DNA from: Amantichitinum ursilacus
GTDB lineage: Bacteria > Pseudomonadota > Gammaproteobacteria > Burkholderiales > Chitinibacteraceae
Reading direction: 5' to 3'
Length of the DNA stretch: 64,000 bases
Assembly (NCBI RefSeq): GCF_001294205.1
Contig: NZ_LAQT01000002.1
Location: forward strand, 310,001-374,000
Positions 9,730-18,317 of the stretch are shown one piece after another. The notes beneath the pieces were generated by a model that saw nothing but the letters and a program-made list of their open reading frames with translations, made no database searches and was not told the DNA's origin. Numbering within the stretch: position 1 is the first letter of the stretch; each line of letters begins with the position of its first letter. Both the position numbers and the translations under genes were made by a program.

Positions 9730-10053
9730 TTAGTGATGTGAATGAGATCGCGCGGCTGCGTTACGTTTGCGCGTCTCCGCACCTTTGCGGGCAGACGCAG
9801 AACGTTCCGCCGCAGTGCGATGCGCCGATGCGGCACCGCCCAGGCGTCCACCTTTATGTTCCGGCTCGTGGTTTTCGGCCTTGCCGACGCCCGAGCCTGA
9901 CTTTTTGCCGCCCCCTGTGGTTTTGTTGACGGTGGCCCAGGCGCGACGTTCTGCCTCGCCTTCCGACAGACCGCGCTCTTCGTAGCCTTCCTCGATATGT
10001 TCCGCTTGCCGTTTTTGCTTGTCGGTATAAGCCGATTTATCGCCGCGTGGCAT
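9730..10053 (-). CDS. small basic protein, KAYTDKQKRQAEHIEEGYE family
   Basis: A 107-residue, very hydrophilic protein. The start (MPRGDKSAYTDKQKRQAEHI) is preceded on the minus strand by AAGGAG about eight bases away; longer in-frame starts lack this. The N-terminal half (EHIEEGYEERGLSEGEAERRAWATVNKTTGGGKKSG) matches a widespread proteobacterial family that databases often call plasmid stabilisation protein without experimental support. The C-terminal half is rich in Ala, Arg, Lys and His and looks disordered, like a histone-tail-type nucleic-acid binder. It lies between a kinase and the diguanylate cyclase and reads towards the kinase gene. Function unknown. Confidence 0.75.
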   Translation of the reverse strand: MPRGDKSAYTDKQKRQAEHIEEGYEERGLSEGEAERRAWATVNKTTGGGKKSGSGVGKAENHEPEHKGGRLGGAASAHRTAAERSASARKGAETRKRNAAARSHSHH

Positions 10054-10168
10054 GGTCCTGCTCCTTTGGGTGAACAGGCTTTCAGCATGCAACCACGGCG
10101 CGCGGGCTGCAGTCAGACTGGCCCGGCGCGTGGTGTAGGCGAATACGGTAGCGACGTTCTCACGCGCG

Positions 10169-12475
10169 TCAGGGATTAACGATGGGCGCGGACGCATAGC
10201 GGTTCTTGCCCGCGCGCTTGGCGGTGTACAACGCTTCGTCGGCCATGTTGACGCACATGCGCGCGTCCTGTCCGCAGGACTGGAAGCTGGCGATGCCGAT
10301 GCTGGTGGACAGCGTTAACGCCTGGTCATAGGCCATCAGCGGTTCGCGCATTGCGTCGATAATCTTGCGTGCGACGTTTTCGGCATCGGCCATGCCCTGG
10401 CTTAAAAATTCCAGCACCACCACAAACTCGTCGCCGCCCAGGCGGGCCGGGATATCGGACTGGCGGATGCATTGAGTCAGGCGTGCGGCAAACGCAATCA
10501 GCACCGCATCGCCCACGTCATGGCCGTGGGTATCGTTAACGCCTTTAAAACCGTCCAGATCGAGATACAGCAATGCACATTCTTTGCCCACGCGCTTGGC
10601 GCGCTCGGTGGCGCGGTGCCAGTGTTGCTCAAAGCCGCGCCGGTTGGACAAGCCGGTCAGCGCATCCTCCATGGCTTGCCGCGACAAGGAATGTTCCAGC
10701 TCTTTGCGCGCGGTGATGTCCTGCACCATCACGTAATAGCCGCCCACCTTGCCGTCGGCATTGGGGCGGGGCACTGCATCGTAATGTTCCCAATGCTCGC
10801 CGTCTTCCTGCAGCGTTTGCACTTCCAGCGTGGCGTACGGATTTTCGTGCAGCCGCCGCAGATATTGCTGCAATTGCGGGCTGTGCTGCAGCGGCGGCGC
10901 TTCGCCAAATTTAAGCCCGATCAACGAGCCCGGTTCAACACCATACCAGCGGTGCCAGGTGGCATTGGCAAAGCGATATACGCCGTCGGTATCAATTTCG
11001 GCGACGAGCACGGGCAGGCTGTCGGTAATGGTGCGCAATTCTTGCTGGCTGCGGCGTACCGCGGCTTCGGCTTCTTGCCGCGCCGACACATCGCGCAGAA
11101 ACGCGTTAAAGCGCACCTGGCCATCCACCGAAACGTGCGAAATCGTCATCTCGACCGGCACATCCACGCCATCGCGGCGGCGCGCGGGCAGTTGCAGCAC
11201 GCGGTCCAGCACCACGGCCTGGCCTGTCTGCAAAAAATTAACCAGCCCGCGCGTATGCCGTTGCCGATAGGTAGGCGGGATCAGCGTTTCTTCAATCAGC
11301 TGGCCCAGTACTTCCGCGCGCGACCAGCCGAAAATTTGTTCGGCTTTACGGTTCCATTCGATGATCAAACCGTGGGCGTCGATGCTGATAAACGCATCGG
11401 CGGCGGTCTCCAGTACGCTGCGATGCAGCGCCTCGCTGCGGCGTAATTGCGCCTGTGCTTCCAGTTGCTGGTTAACGGCGATCGACAGGCTTTGATTGGC
11501 CTGTTGCAGCGCGGCGGTGCGTTCGCCCACGCGTTGCTCCAGCGTATCGCGCAGGTTTTTCAGCGCCGATTCCGACGCTTTGCGCCGCTGGATATCTTCC
11601 ACCACCGAAATAAAGTGCTGCGGCGTGCCATCGGCATGATGGCGCAACGACACGGTCAGCTTGGCCCACACCACCTGGCCATCTTTGCGCACATAGCGCT
11701 TTTCCAGCGTGTAGTGGTCGATCAGGCCCGCCAGCAAATCTTCCAGCGACTGCAGATCAATGCGCAGATCGTCGGGATAGGTGATGTCCTGGAAGGTCAG
11801 CGCCATCAGTTCCTGGTTGGTGTAACCGAGGAAATCACACAGCGGCTGGTTAACCCGCATCCACGTGCCGTCCAGCGCCACCCAGGCCAGCCCGGTGGCG
11901 GCTTGCTCGAAGGTCACGTCCAGATCGGTACGGCTTTCGAGCACCTGCTCCAGCCCTTTGGCGTGCGATTGCATGGCGATGGTGGCGGTTTCGCGATGGG
12001 CAAACTCGCGTTCAACCAGCGCGCCCAGGTCTTTCAGCATCGCGGCTTCGGACGACGTGAGATGGCGCGGGCGCGAATCGAACACGCACAAGGTGCCCAG
12101 CCGCACGCCTTCCAGCGATTTGATCGGGTAGCCCGCGTAAAAGCGGATAAAGGGCGCCTGCGTGACCAGCGGATTATCAAAAAAACGCGGGTCTTGTTGC
12201 GCATCGCCAATCACAAACAGCTCGTCGCTGAGGATGGCGTGGCCGCAAAACGAGATATCACGCGGCGTCTCACACGCCTCCAGGCCGATTTTTGATTTGA
12301 ACCACTGGCGATCGGTGTCGATCAGCGAAACCAGCGCCGTCTGCACATTCATGGCCTGGCGCGCCACCCGCGTGATACGGTCGAATTCTTCTTCGGGCGC
12401 GGAGTCGAGTATGCGCAGACTACTTAACAGCAGTAATCGGCTGGCTTCGTCAAAGGGGATGTCAGGCGCAATCAA
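10169..12475 (-). CDS. GAF-PAS-PAS-PAS-GGDEF diguanylate cyclase
   Basis: A 768-residue soluble signalling protein that should make cyclic di-GMP from two GTP. An N-terminal GAF domain (about 20-160, with [19 protein letters not shown]) is followed by a PAS domain (about 180-300), a coiled coil rich in Glu/Gln/Ala, two more PAS domains (about 350-470 and 475-595), and the catalytic GGDEF domain (about 600-765). The GGDEF motif is intact at 680-684. An RxxD inhibitory site (RQSD, 671-674) lies exactly five residues before it, so product inhibition is expected. There is no EAL domain and no membrane helix. It diverges from the secreted glucan-binding protein gene across a 496-bp region. Confidence 0.93.
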   Translation of the reverse strand: MIAPDIPFDEASRLLLLSSLRILDSAPEEEFDRITRVARQAMNVQTALVSLIDTDRQWFKSKIGLEACETPRDISFCGHAILSDELFVIGDAQQDPRFFDNPLVTQAPFIRFYAGYPIKSLEGVRLGTLCVFDSRPRHLTSSEAAMLKDLGALVEREFAHRETATIAMQSHAKGLEQVLESRTDLDVTFEQAATGLAWVALDGTWMRVNQPLCDFLGYTNQELMALTFQDITYPDDLRIDLQSLEDLLAGLIDHYTLEKRYVRKDGQVVWAKLTVSLRHHADGTPQHFISVVEDIQRRKASESALKNLRDTLEQRVGERTAALQQANQSLSIAVNQQLEAQAQLRRSEALHRSVLETAADAFISIDAHGLIIEWNRKAEQIFGWSRAEVLGQLIEETLIPPTYRQRHTRGLVNFLQTGQAVVLDRVLQLPARRRDGVDVPVEMTISHVSVDGQVRFNAFLRDVSARQEAEAAVRRSQQELRTITDSLPVLVAEIDTDGVYRFANATWHRWYGVEPGSLIGLKFGEAPPLQHSPQLQQYLRRLHENPYATLEVQTLQEDGEHWEHYDAVPRPNADGKVGGYYVMVQDITARKELEHSLSRQAMEDALTGLSNRRGFEQHWHRATERAKRVGKECALLYLDLDGFKGVNDTHGHDVGDAVLIAFAARLTQCIRQSDIPARLGGDEFVVVLEFLSQGMADAENVARKIIDAMREPLMAYDQALTLSTSIGIASFQSCGQDARMCVNMADEALYTAKRAGKNRYASAPIVNP

Positions 12476-12635
12476 CGGCCTTTCCTTCAGGCGTCAGAAC
12501 AGGATGTAAGCATAAACGAGACGCAGTGCATCTGGGGCCGTGATGGCATTTGCATAACGCGATGTGTGGCTGAACGGCGTCAAAAGCCCGCCCGGCTGCG
12601 ATTTGTTTCACAGGTTTCTACGCGAAACTACAGCA

Positions 12636-12649
12636 TGAAAGCGCTTTCT
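12636..12649. promoter_or_regulatory. LacI-family-like operator, distal
   Basis: TGAAAGCGCTTTCT contains the perfect 12-bp palindrome GAAAGCGCTTTC, with the central CG typical of LacI/GalR-family sites. It lies about 320 bp before the secreted-protein start and about 160 bp before the diguanylate cyclase start, so it could serve either gene. Confidence 0.5.
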
Positions 12650-12913
12650 GTGGAGACAGCTCGGCGTGCTTTATCTTGGTGCAATTCTGCATTATTAAAC
12701 TCTAACATACTGATTTTGCAAGGCTTGGCGGCGCGCTAATGTGCGGCGCAGCCGCGGCCTTCGACGCACCGAAACATGACGTTCGTCGGCTGTACACGTG
12801 TAGTCAAATTCTGCCGCCTACACGTCCAGGCCGCGCCGCGTCACGCTTTGTATCTTGTTTTTAGCGTCAGGTAGGGTAAAGCATTTACTTGTCTCCACTA
12901 TGCGTTCCCACAA

Positions 12914-12933
12914 CCATGAAAGCGATTTCATGG
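12914..12933. promoter_or_regulatory. LacI-family-like operator, proximal
   Basis: CCATGAAAGCGATTTCATGG has perfect 8-bp arms around GCGA. Its core TGAAAGCGATTTCA shares TGAAAGCGnTTTC with the distal site 281 bp upstream. It lies 38 bp before the secreted-protein ATG, where a bound repressor would block transcription. Confidence 0.55.
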
Positions 12934-12971
12934 CTGTACCGTAGTACCCGAAAAACCGGAGGAGACAAAAA

Positions 12972-15557
12972 ATGCAAAGTAATACGCAGTACAAACAAGG
13001 CCGCCAGCGCGTGCTGGCGCTGGCGCTGGCGGCAGTCACCGCCATGCCCGCACCGTTGGTGGCAGTCGGCCTGATGGCCATTACCCCCAGCGCGCAGGCG
13101 GCGGCCACCACTGGCTATACGCAGCAAGCGGGCGGTAGCGTGCAGTTTTATGTCAATGGCGCGGCCTGGGCGGATATCCACTACACCATTAATGGGGGTG
13201 GCCAGCTCAATGTGCGCATGACCAACAGCGGCACCAACAACACCTATACCGTGACGGGCATTCCCGCCAACGCGACGGTCAAGTTCTTCTACACCGTGGG
13301 CTCGAGCGATGGCTCAGCCGTCGACACGGCGTGGACGACCTTCACTTATACCGGCGCGGCGACCCCGACGCCAACACCTGCACCGACCCCCGCACCGACG
13401 CCAGCCCCCACGCCCGCGCCGACCCCCGCGCCAACGCCGGCGCCGACACCCGCAACCAGCTATGGCGCAACCGCGCTGGCCGGTGGCGTCGTGGCGTTCT
13501 ATGCCAATGGCGGCACGTGGGCCGACGTGCATTACTCGATCAATAATGGCGGCCAGATCAATGTGCGCATGACCGCCAACAACGGCAACAACAGCTACCA
13601 GATCACCGGTGTGCCTGCCGGTGCAGTGATCAAGTATTCGTTCACCATCGGCCAGGCCAACGGTTCGGCTGCCGATACCCCGCAACAAACACTGACCTAC
13701 GCTGGCTCGACGCCGACCCCGGCGCCGACCCCGGCGCCAACGCCTGCGCCGACGCCAGCCCCCACGCCCGCGCCGACCCCAGCGCCGACACCGGCTCCAA
13801 CACCCGTGCCGACGCCGGCCCCGACGCCTGCGCCCACACCCGCCCCGACGCCTACTTCGGATAACCCTGACTTTGGCGTCAATGTGAAGGTGTTTGACAG
13901 CAGCACGCCGATTGCCACCATCCAGGCCGCGTTCAACGCCGCCTTCGATGCGCAGAACCAGAGCCCGACCGCGCAGTTTGGCGCGCAACGTTATGCCTTC
14001 CTGTTCAAGCCGGGCACCTATACCGGCGTGTACGCCAACCTCGGTTTCTACACCTCGGTGCTAGGCCTGGGGCAGAACCCGGATGACGTCACCATCGGCG
14101 GCAATATCAATGTCGATGCGGGCTGGAACTACGGTGATACCTCCAACGCCACGCAGAACTTCTGGCGCTCGGCGGAAAACCTGTCGATCCTGCCCGATGG
14201 CGGCACCGATCGTTGGGCCGTATCGCAGGCCGCGCCGATGCGTCGTATCCACGTCAAAGGCAATCTGACGCTGGGTCCGTCCAACCAGGGCGATGGCCAG
14301 GGTTATGCCAGCGGCGGTTATATCGCCGACAGCAAGGTGGATGGCCAGATCACCTCGGGCTCGCAACAGCAGTGGTACACGCGTGATTCCAATATCGCCG
14401 GTTGGCAGAACGGCGTGTGGAACATGGTGTTCTCCGGCGTAGTCGGCGCACCGGCGCAGTCGTTCCCGGCCACATGGGGCGCAGCCGCACCGTACACCAC
14501 GCTGGCCACCACGCCGGTCTCGCGTGACAAGCCGTATCTGTACGTGGATAGCGCCGGCAAATATCGCGTGTTCGTGCCTTCGCTGCGCACCAATGCCTCC
14601 GGCGCAAGCTGGGCCAGCGGCGCAACGGCCGGTACTTCGCTGCCGATGAGCCAGTTCTACGTGGCCAAGCCAGGCGATAGCGCCGCCACCATCAATGCCG
14701 CCCTGGCCAATGGTCTGCACCTGTTCTTTACGCCGGGTACTTATCATCTAAGCCAGTCGCTGCATATCACCAACGCCAACACCGTGGTGCTGGGTATCGG
14801 CTTCCCGACCCTGGTGCCGGATAACGGCGTCACGGCGGTGACGGTGGATGATGTCGATGGCGTGCGTCTGGCTGGTCTGTTGTTTGATGCCGGCACCACC
14901 AACAGCCCGTCGTTGCTGCAAGTGGGCCCGACTGGCGCCAGCGCTTCGCATGCCAGCAACCCGACCACCATCCAGGATGTGTATTTCCGCATCGGTGGCG
15001 CGGTGGCCGGCAAGGCCACCAACAGCCTGACGGTCAACAGCAGCAACGTGATCATCGATCACATCTGGGCATGGCGTGCGGACCACGGCCAGTCGGCTAC
15101 CGGTTGGAACATCAACACGGCTGACACCGGCGTCATCGTCAACGGCGCCAACGTGCTGGCCACCGGCCTGTTCGTGGAGCATTACGAGAAATACAACGTG
15201 CTGTGGAATGGTCAGGGCGGCAAGACCATCTTCTTCCAGAACGAGCTGCCGTATGACGTGCCGGATCAGGCCTCATGGATCAGCCCGGCCGGCAATGGTT
15301 ATGCCGCGTACAAGGTGGCCGATAACGTCACCACGCACGAAGGTTGGGGCATGGGCAGCTATTGCTTCTTTAACGTCAACCCGGCGGTCAATGCGCTGCA
15401 TGGCTTTGAAGTGCCGAACGTGGCGGGCGTGAAGCTGCACGATGTGTTTACCGTGTCGCTGGGCGGGGTGGGGACGATCACGCATGTGGTCAACAACACC
15501 GGCACCACCGCACAAGGCACCTCGACCATTCCGCAAAACGTGGTCACTTATCCGTAA
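12972..15557 (+). CDS. secreted glucan-binding protein: two CBM56 modules plus beta-helix domain
   Basis: An 861-residue exported protein. A long Sec signal peptide ends near residue 45 (PSAQA|A). Two homologous modules of about 80 residues follow (about 48-127 and 162-243), each with the CBM56 pattern FYxNGxxWADxHYxIN and NVRMTxN; this family binds beta-1,3-glucan. They are separated by Ala-Pro-Thr-Pro linkers (about 129-160 and 245-294). The remaining 565 residues form a right-handed beta-helix-like region ([70 protein letters not shown]). Closely similar bacterial proteins are often mislabelled adenylyl cyclase; the fold resembles GH55-type glucanases. A role in fungal or algal glucan breakdown is inferred, catalytic activity unproven. 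Confidence 0.8.
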   Translation: MQSNTQYKQGRQRVLALALAAVTAMPAPLVAVGLMAITPSAQAAATTGYTQQAGGSVQFYVNGAAWADIHYTINGGGQLNVRMTNSGTNNTYTVTGIPANATVKFFYTVGSSDGSAVDTAWTTFTYTGAATPTPTPAPTPAPTPAPTPAPTPAPTPAPTPATSYGATALAGGVVAFYANGGTWADVHYSINNGGQINVRMTANNGNNSYQITGVPAGAVIKYSFTIGQANGSAADTPQQTLTYAGSTPTPAPTPAPTPAPTPAPTPAPTPAPTPAPTPVPTPAPTPAPTPAPTPTSDNPDFGVNVKVFDSSTPIATIQAAFNAAFDAQNQSPTAQFGAQRYAFLFKPGTYTGVYANLGFYTSVLGLGQNPDDVTIGGNINVDAGWNYGDTSNATQNFWRSAENLSILPDGGTDRWAVSQAAPMRRIHVKGNLTLGPSNQGDGQGYASGGYIADSKVDGQITSGSQQQWYTRDSNIAGWQNGVWNMVFSGVVGAPAQSFPATWGAAAPYTTLATTPVSRDKPYLYVDSAGKYRVFVPSLRTNASGASWASGATAGTSLPMSQFYVAKPGDSAATINAALANGLHLFFTPGTYHLSQSLHITNANTVVLGIGFPTLVPDNGVTAVTVDDVDGVRLAGLLFDAGTTNSPSLLQVGPTGASASHASNPTTIQDVYFRIGGAVAGKATNSLTVNSSNVIIDHIWAWRADHGQSATGWNINTADTGVIVNGANVLATGLFVEHYEKYNVLWNGQGGKTIFFQNELPYDVPDQASWISPAGNGYAAYKVADNVTTHEGWGMGSYCFFNVNPAVNALHGFEVPNVAGVKLHDVFTVSLGGVGTITHVVNNTGTTAQGTSTIPQNVVTYP
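13366..13455 (+). repeat. Ala-Pro-Thr-Pro linker repeat 1
   Basis: In-frame degenerate 6- and 12-bp units coding for repeated Thr-Pro-Ala-Pro join the two carbohydrate-binding modules. Codon use varies between units, so it is less slippage-prone than the array in the TonB-like gene. Confidence 0.7.
13711..13856 (+). repeat. Ala-Pro-Thr-Pro linker repeat 2
   Basis: A second, longer in-frame Thr-Pro-Ala-Pro repeat joins the second binding module to the beta-helix region. It presumably acts as an extended spacer. Confidence 0.7.
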
Positions 15558-15604
15558 CCGTTAGTGTGCACCCCGGCGCCCGGCGCGCCGGTGGTAAACT
15601 CTGC

Positions 15605-15634
15605 AGCCCGCATCTTTGGTGCGGGCTTTTTTTA
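15605..15634 (+). terminator. Rho-independent terminator of the secreted protein gene
   Basis: AGCCCGCA pairs with TGCGGGCT around a seven-base loop, followed by a run of seven T, 48 bp after the stop codon. Confidence 0.85.
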
Positions 15635-15661
15635 TGCACACGCCCTGACTACGGTAAGACC

Positions 15662-16171
15662 ATGCGCCTGCTTCGCACCGAACGCCTGACCCTCGAACCG
15701 CAACTGGCCAGCCATGCCGAAGAGATGTTTCCGGTGATGTGCGACCCCGCCATTTACGAATTCGAAAACGCGCCGCCCAAATCGGTGGACAGCCTGCGCG
15801 CGCTATACCAGCGGCTGGAATCGCGCCAGTCGCCCAATGGTTTTGAGCAATGGCTTAACTGGATATTGCGTTTGCAGGACGGCACTGCCATCGGCTACGT
15901 GCAAGCCACGCTGGATGCACCGGGCCGCGCAACCATCGCCTATGAGTTGGGCAGCACGTGGTGGGGCAAGGGTTATGCCAGCGAAGGCGTACGCGCAATG
16001 CTGGATGAGTTGCTGGCCCACTACGGCGTGTTTGATTTTTACGCCACGTACAAGGCGCGTAATCATCGCTCGGCCAGATTGCTCAGCCGGCTGGAATTCC
16101 AGACCTGTCGGCCCGGGCCGGAAACCCCGCACCTCTTGAGCGATGAAGTGTTGATGTACAAGGGCATGTGA
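15662..16171 (+). CDS. GNAT-family N-acetyltransferase, RimJ/RimL type
   Basis: A 169-residue acetyltransferase. The start MRLLRTERLTLEPQ at 15662 is the usual N-terminus for this family (short strand then T-E-R-L-x-L); an upstream extension would run through the preceding terminator. The acetyl-CoA loop is in YELGSTWWGKGYASEGVRAM, followed by FYATYKARNHRSARLLSRLEF, the conserved N-x-x-S-x-x-L motif region. Members acetylate ribosomal protein N-termini or small amines; the substrate is not predictable. It runs convergent to the epimerase gene with only 18 bp between stops. Confidence 0.88.
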   Translation: MRLLRTERLTLEPQLASHAEEMFPVMCDPAIYEFENAPPKSVDSLRALYQRLESRQSPNGFEQWLNWILRLQDGTAIGYVQATLDAPGRATIAYELGSTWWGKGYASEGVRAMLDELLAHYGVFDFYATYKARNHRSARLLSRLEFQTCRPGPETPHLLSDEVLMYKGM

Positions 16172-16189
16172 CCCGTACATCGGCCCGCC

Positions 16190-17140
16190 TCACAGGCACT
16201 TAAGGCCCTTGAGCGTGGCGCGCACGGCCTCATCCAGCGGCGTATGCGGCTCGCTGCCTAATTGCGCCAGCAACTGGCGGTTATCCATATGCACCGATTG
16301 CTGCCACAGATAACGCATCTCGCGTAATTCGCGGAACACCGTCACCACCGGCGACGCCAATGTCACCAGCCACCACGGAAAGCGCTTGATCGCGGGCGCC
16401 TGGCCAGTTTGTTGTTGCACCACGCGCTGGATGGCCGTCGCCATTTGCGTGCCATCAGCATCCCAATGTCCGCCAAAATGGTAATTGGCAAACGGCGGCA
16501 AGTTGTCTTGGGCCAGCAAGCGCAGCACCGTCCGGGCCGCATCGGGCACATAGGCCCATTGATGGCCGGCACCGGGGCGGGCCGGATTGGCGATCGACGT
16601 CACCGCTTTACCCGGCTTGACCAGGCCTTGCGCAAACCAGCTATTGCCCACTTGCGGACCAAAGAAATCGCCAAAGCGCACAATCAGCACGGGCGTGCCC
16701 GCACTGGCCGCCTGGCGCAGACGGCGTTCCATTTCGGCGCGGATTTTGCCTTTGCGTGTTTGTGGATTTTGCGGCGCGCCTTCCAGGATATGGGCCCACT
16801 GGTCCGGACCAAAGTTGTAGACCGTGCCGGGCAAGACCACGCGTGCCTGGTTGACCGCAGCGGCGGCCAGCGTGTTGTCCAGCATCGGCAACACCAGTTC
16901 GGACCAGCGCTGATAACCGGGCGGGTTAACCGCGTGCACGATCACCTCAGCGCCCTCTGCCGCGCGCAATACATCGGCGCGTTGCATTGCATCGCCAGTC
17001 ATCCACTCGATGCCACTCTGATCCGGCCCGCCGGCTTTGCGACGCAGGCCACGTACGCGCCAACCTGCGGCGACCAGCTGTCTTGCGATTTCGCCGCCGA
17101 TGCCACCGGTTGCGCCCAATACCAATGCTGTTTTTGCCAT
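16190..17140 (-). CDS. NAD(P)-binding epimerase/reductase (extended or atypical SDR)
   Basis: A 316-residue Rossmann-fold protein. Start MAKTALVLGATGGIGG was chosen because AAGGAAC lies upstream and the glycine-rich nucleotide motif GATGGIGG follows within a few residues. The region VIVHAVNPPGYQRW and VVLPGTVYNFGPDQW match NAD-dependent epimerase/dehydratase folds; the Tyr in TVYNFGP may replace the usual YxxxK catalytic pair, as in atypical SDRs. The C-terminal half resembles substrate-binding lobes acting on sugar- or quinone-like compounds. The substrate is unknown. The LysR gene is divergent 98 bp away and is its likely regulator. Confidence 0.85.
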   Translation of the reverse strand: MAKTALVLGATGGIGGEIARQLVAAGWRVRGLRRKAGGPDQSGIEWMTGDAMQRADVLRAAEGAEVIVHAVNPPGYQRWSELVLPMLDNTLAAAAVNQARVVLPGTVYNFGPDQWAHILEGAPQNPQTRKGKIRAEMERRLRQAASAGTPVLIVRFGDFFGPQVGNSWFAQGLVKPGKAVTSIANPARPGAGHQWAYVPDAARTVLRLLAQDNLPPFANYHFGGHWDADGTQMATAIQRVVQQQTGQAPAIKRFPWWLVTLASPVVTVFRELREMRYLWQQSVHMDNRQLLAQLGSEPHTPLDEAVRATLKGLKCL

Positions 17141-17226
17141 GACTTGTGTTCCTTGTGGGGGAGTTGATGCAATCAGTGTGGCTTGTGCGCGGTTAAAAGA
17201 AAATTGACGAAAAACGGATGGTTGAT

Positions 17227-17240
17227 ATACAAATTTGTAT
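17227..17240. promoter_or_regulatory. LysR-type palindrome overlapping the regulator's start codon
   Basis: ATACAAATTTGTAT is a perfect 14-bp palindrome with the T-N11-A form of LysR boxes. It lies between the divergent epimerase and LysR genes, overlaps the likely LysR ATG at 17239, and is suited to autorepression. Confidence 0.5.
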
Positions 17241-18144
17241 GGCCGATCCAATCTCACCCATCCAGCCCGACTGGACCCTGTACCGCACGTTTCTGGCGGT
17301 TTTGCGCGAAGGCTCGCTGTCGGGCGCGGCGCGGCAACTGGCCTTGACGCAGCCGACCGTGGGGCGCCACATCGAGGCGCTGGAGGCCGCGCTGCAGATT
17401 GCGCTGTTCAGCCGCTCGCCGTCGGGCCTCGTGCCGACCGAAGCGGCGCTGGCCTTGCGGCAATATGCCGAAGAGCTGGACGCCACCACCGCTGCCCTCA
17501 GCCGCGCGGCGACCCGCTTGGGCGAGGGCGTACGCGGCACGGTGCGCATCAGCGTTAGCGAAATGATTGGCGTTGAAGTGTTACCGCCAATGCTGGCGCA
17601 GCTCCGCGCGCAGTGGCCCGAGCTGGTGCTCGAAATCATGCTCAACAATCGGGTGGAAGATTTGCTGCGGCGTGATGCCGATATCGCCGTGCGCGGGGTG
17701 CGGCCGCAGCAGGATGCCTTGGTGGCGCAGTTTATCGGCACCATCAATATTGGCTTGCACGCCACGCCGGACTATCTGGCCCGCCACGGCGCGCCGCAGA
17801 GTTGGGATGAATTAGGCCGCCATGGCCTGATCGGCTTTGATAGCGAGACGCCGTTTATTCGTGAGGTGCAAAGCCGCATCGGCGGGCTGCGGCGCGAACG
17901 TATGGCGCTGCGTGCGGATAGCGACGTGATGCAACTGGCGGCCACGCGCGCGGGTTTCGGCGTGGGCGTGTGCCAGGTGGGGCTGGCGCGGCGGTACGGC
18001 TTGGTGCAGGTGATGGCCGATCAATTCAACTGGCCGATGGACACCTGGCTGGCCATGCACGGCGACCTGCGCAACCACCGCGCCTGCCGCGTGGTATTCG
18101 ACGCGCTGGTCACCGGCCTGCGCGATTACGCCAATGCCGCATAG
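17239..18144 (+). CDS. LysR-family transcriptional regulator
   Basis: About 301 residues. The N-terminal winged helix-turn-helix has the standard form (LYRTFLAVLREGSLSGAARQLALTQPTVGRHIEALE) and a LysR co-inducer-binding domain follows (VRISVSEMIGVEVLPPMLAQL onward). The ATG at 17239 was preferred, but an in-frame ATG at 17218 is possible; neither has a good ribosome site. It is divergent from the NAD-binding epimerase, the classical LysR target arrangement, with a perfect palindrome between. Its TAG stop codon is formed by the left boundary of an ATAGGGTGGG inverted-repeat element. Confidence 0.9.
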   Translation: MADPISPIQPDWTLYRTFLAVLREGSLSGAARQLALTQPTVGRHIEALEAALQIALFSRSPSGLVPTEAALALRQYAEELDATTAALSRAATRLGEGVRGTVRISVSEMIGVEVLPPMLAQLRAQWPELVLEIMLNNRVEDLLRRDADIAVRGVRPQQDALVAQFIGTINIGLHATPDYLARHGAPQSWDELGRHGLIGFDSETPFIREVQSRIGGLRRERMALRADSDVMQLAATRAGFGVGVCQVGLARRYGLVQVMADQFNWPMDTWLAMHGDLRNHRACRVVFDALVTGLRDYANAA

Positions 18145-18314
18145 GGTGGGTCATGACCCACCAAACAAAGTGGCACGCCAAGTTCATTGCGCTTGGCAGT
18201 CCACATTGTTTAGTAATTCATGACCCACCACTCAAAGTGGCACGCCAAGTTCATTGCGCTTGGCAGACCACCTTGAGAGGTGGGTCATGACGGGGACGCC
18301 GAGTCCCACCCTAT
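18141..18314. repeat. ATAGGGTGGG inverted-repeat element, copy 1 (composite)
   Basis: Begins ATAGGGTGGGTCATGACCCA and ends in CCCACCCTAT. Inside, two direct copies of a segment containing GTGGCACGCCAAGTTCATTG and GCGCTTGGCAG lie about 61 bp apart. The right end carries GACGGGGACGCCGAG, shared with copy 2. It fills the gap between the convergent LysR and chemoreceptor genes and supplies the LysR stop codon. Confidence 0.85.
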
Positions 18315-18317
18315 CCC

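Larger units (their letters stand above)
12476..12971. other. divergent intergenic region with two LacI-type palindromes
   Basis: No gene is supported. It contains the promoter of the diguanylate cyclase on the left, and on the right the leader of the secreted protein gene. Two palindromes of the LacI-family operator type are described separately. A GGAGGAGA ribosome site precedes the ATG at 12972. Confidence 0.6.

Noticed and set aside
9730-10053. Evidence for an integrated plasmid, since this family is often called plasmid stabilisation protein
   Set aside because: No partition, toxin, replication or transfer gene is near; the label for the family is not supported by experiment.
12972-15557. 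Adenylyl cyclase, the label often given to similar proteins
   Set aside because: No class I-III cyclase motif is present; the protein is secreted and made of glucan-binding modules plus a beta-helix region.
18141-18314. Simple bidirectional terminator between convergent genes
   Set aside because: It is much longer than a terminator, has no T run, contains internal direct repeats, and related copies lie in non-convergent positions such as 20039-20164 and 35429-35526.
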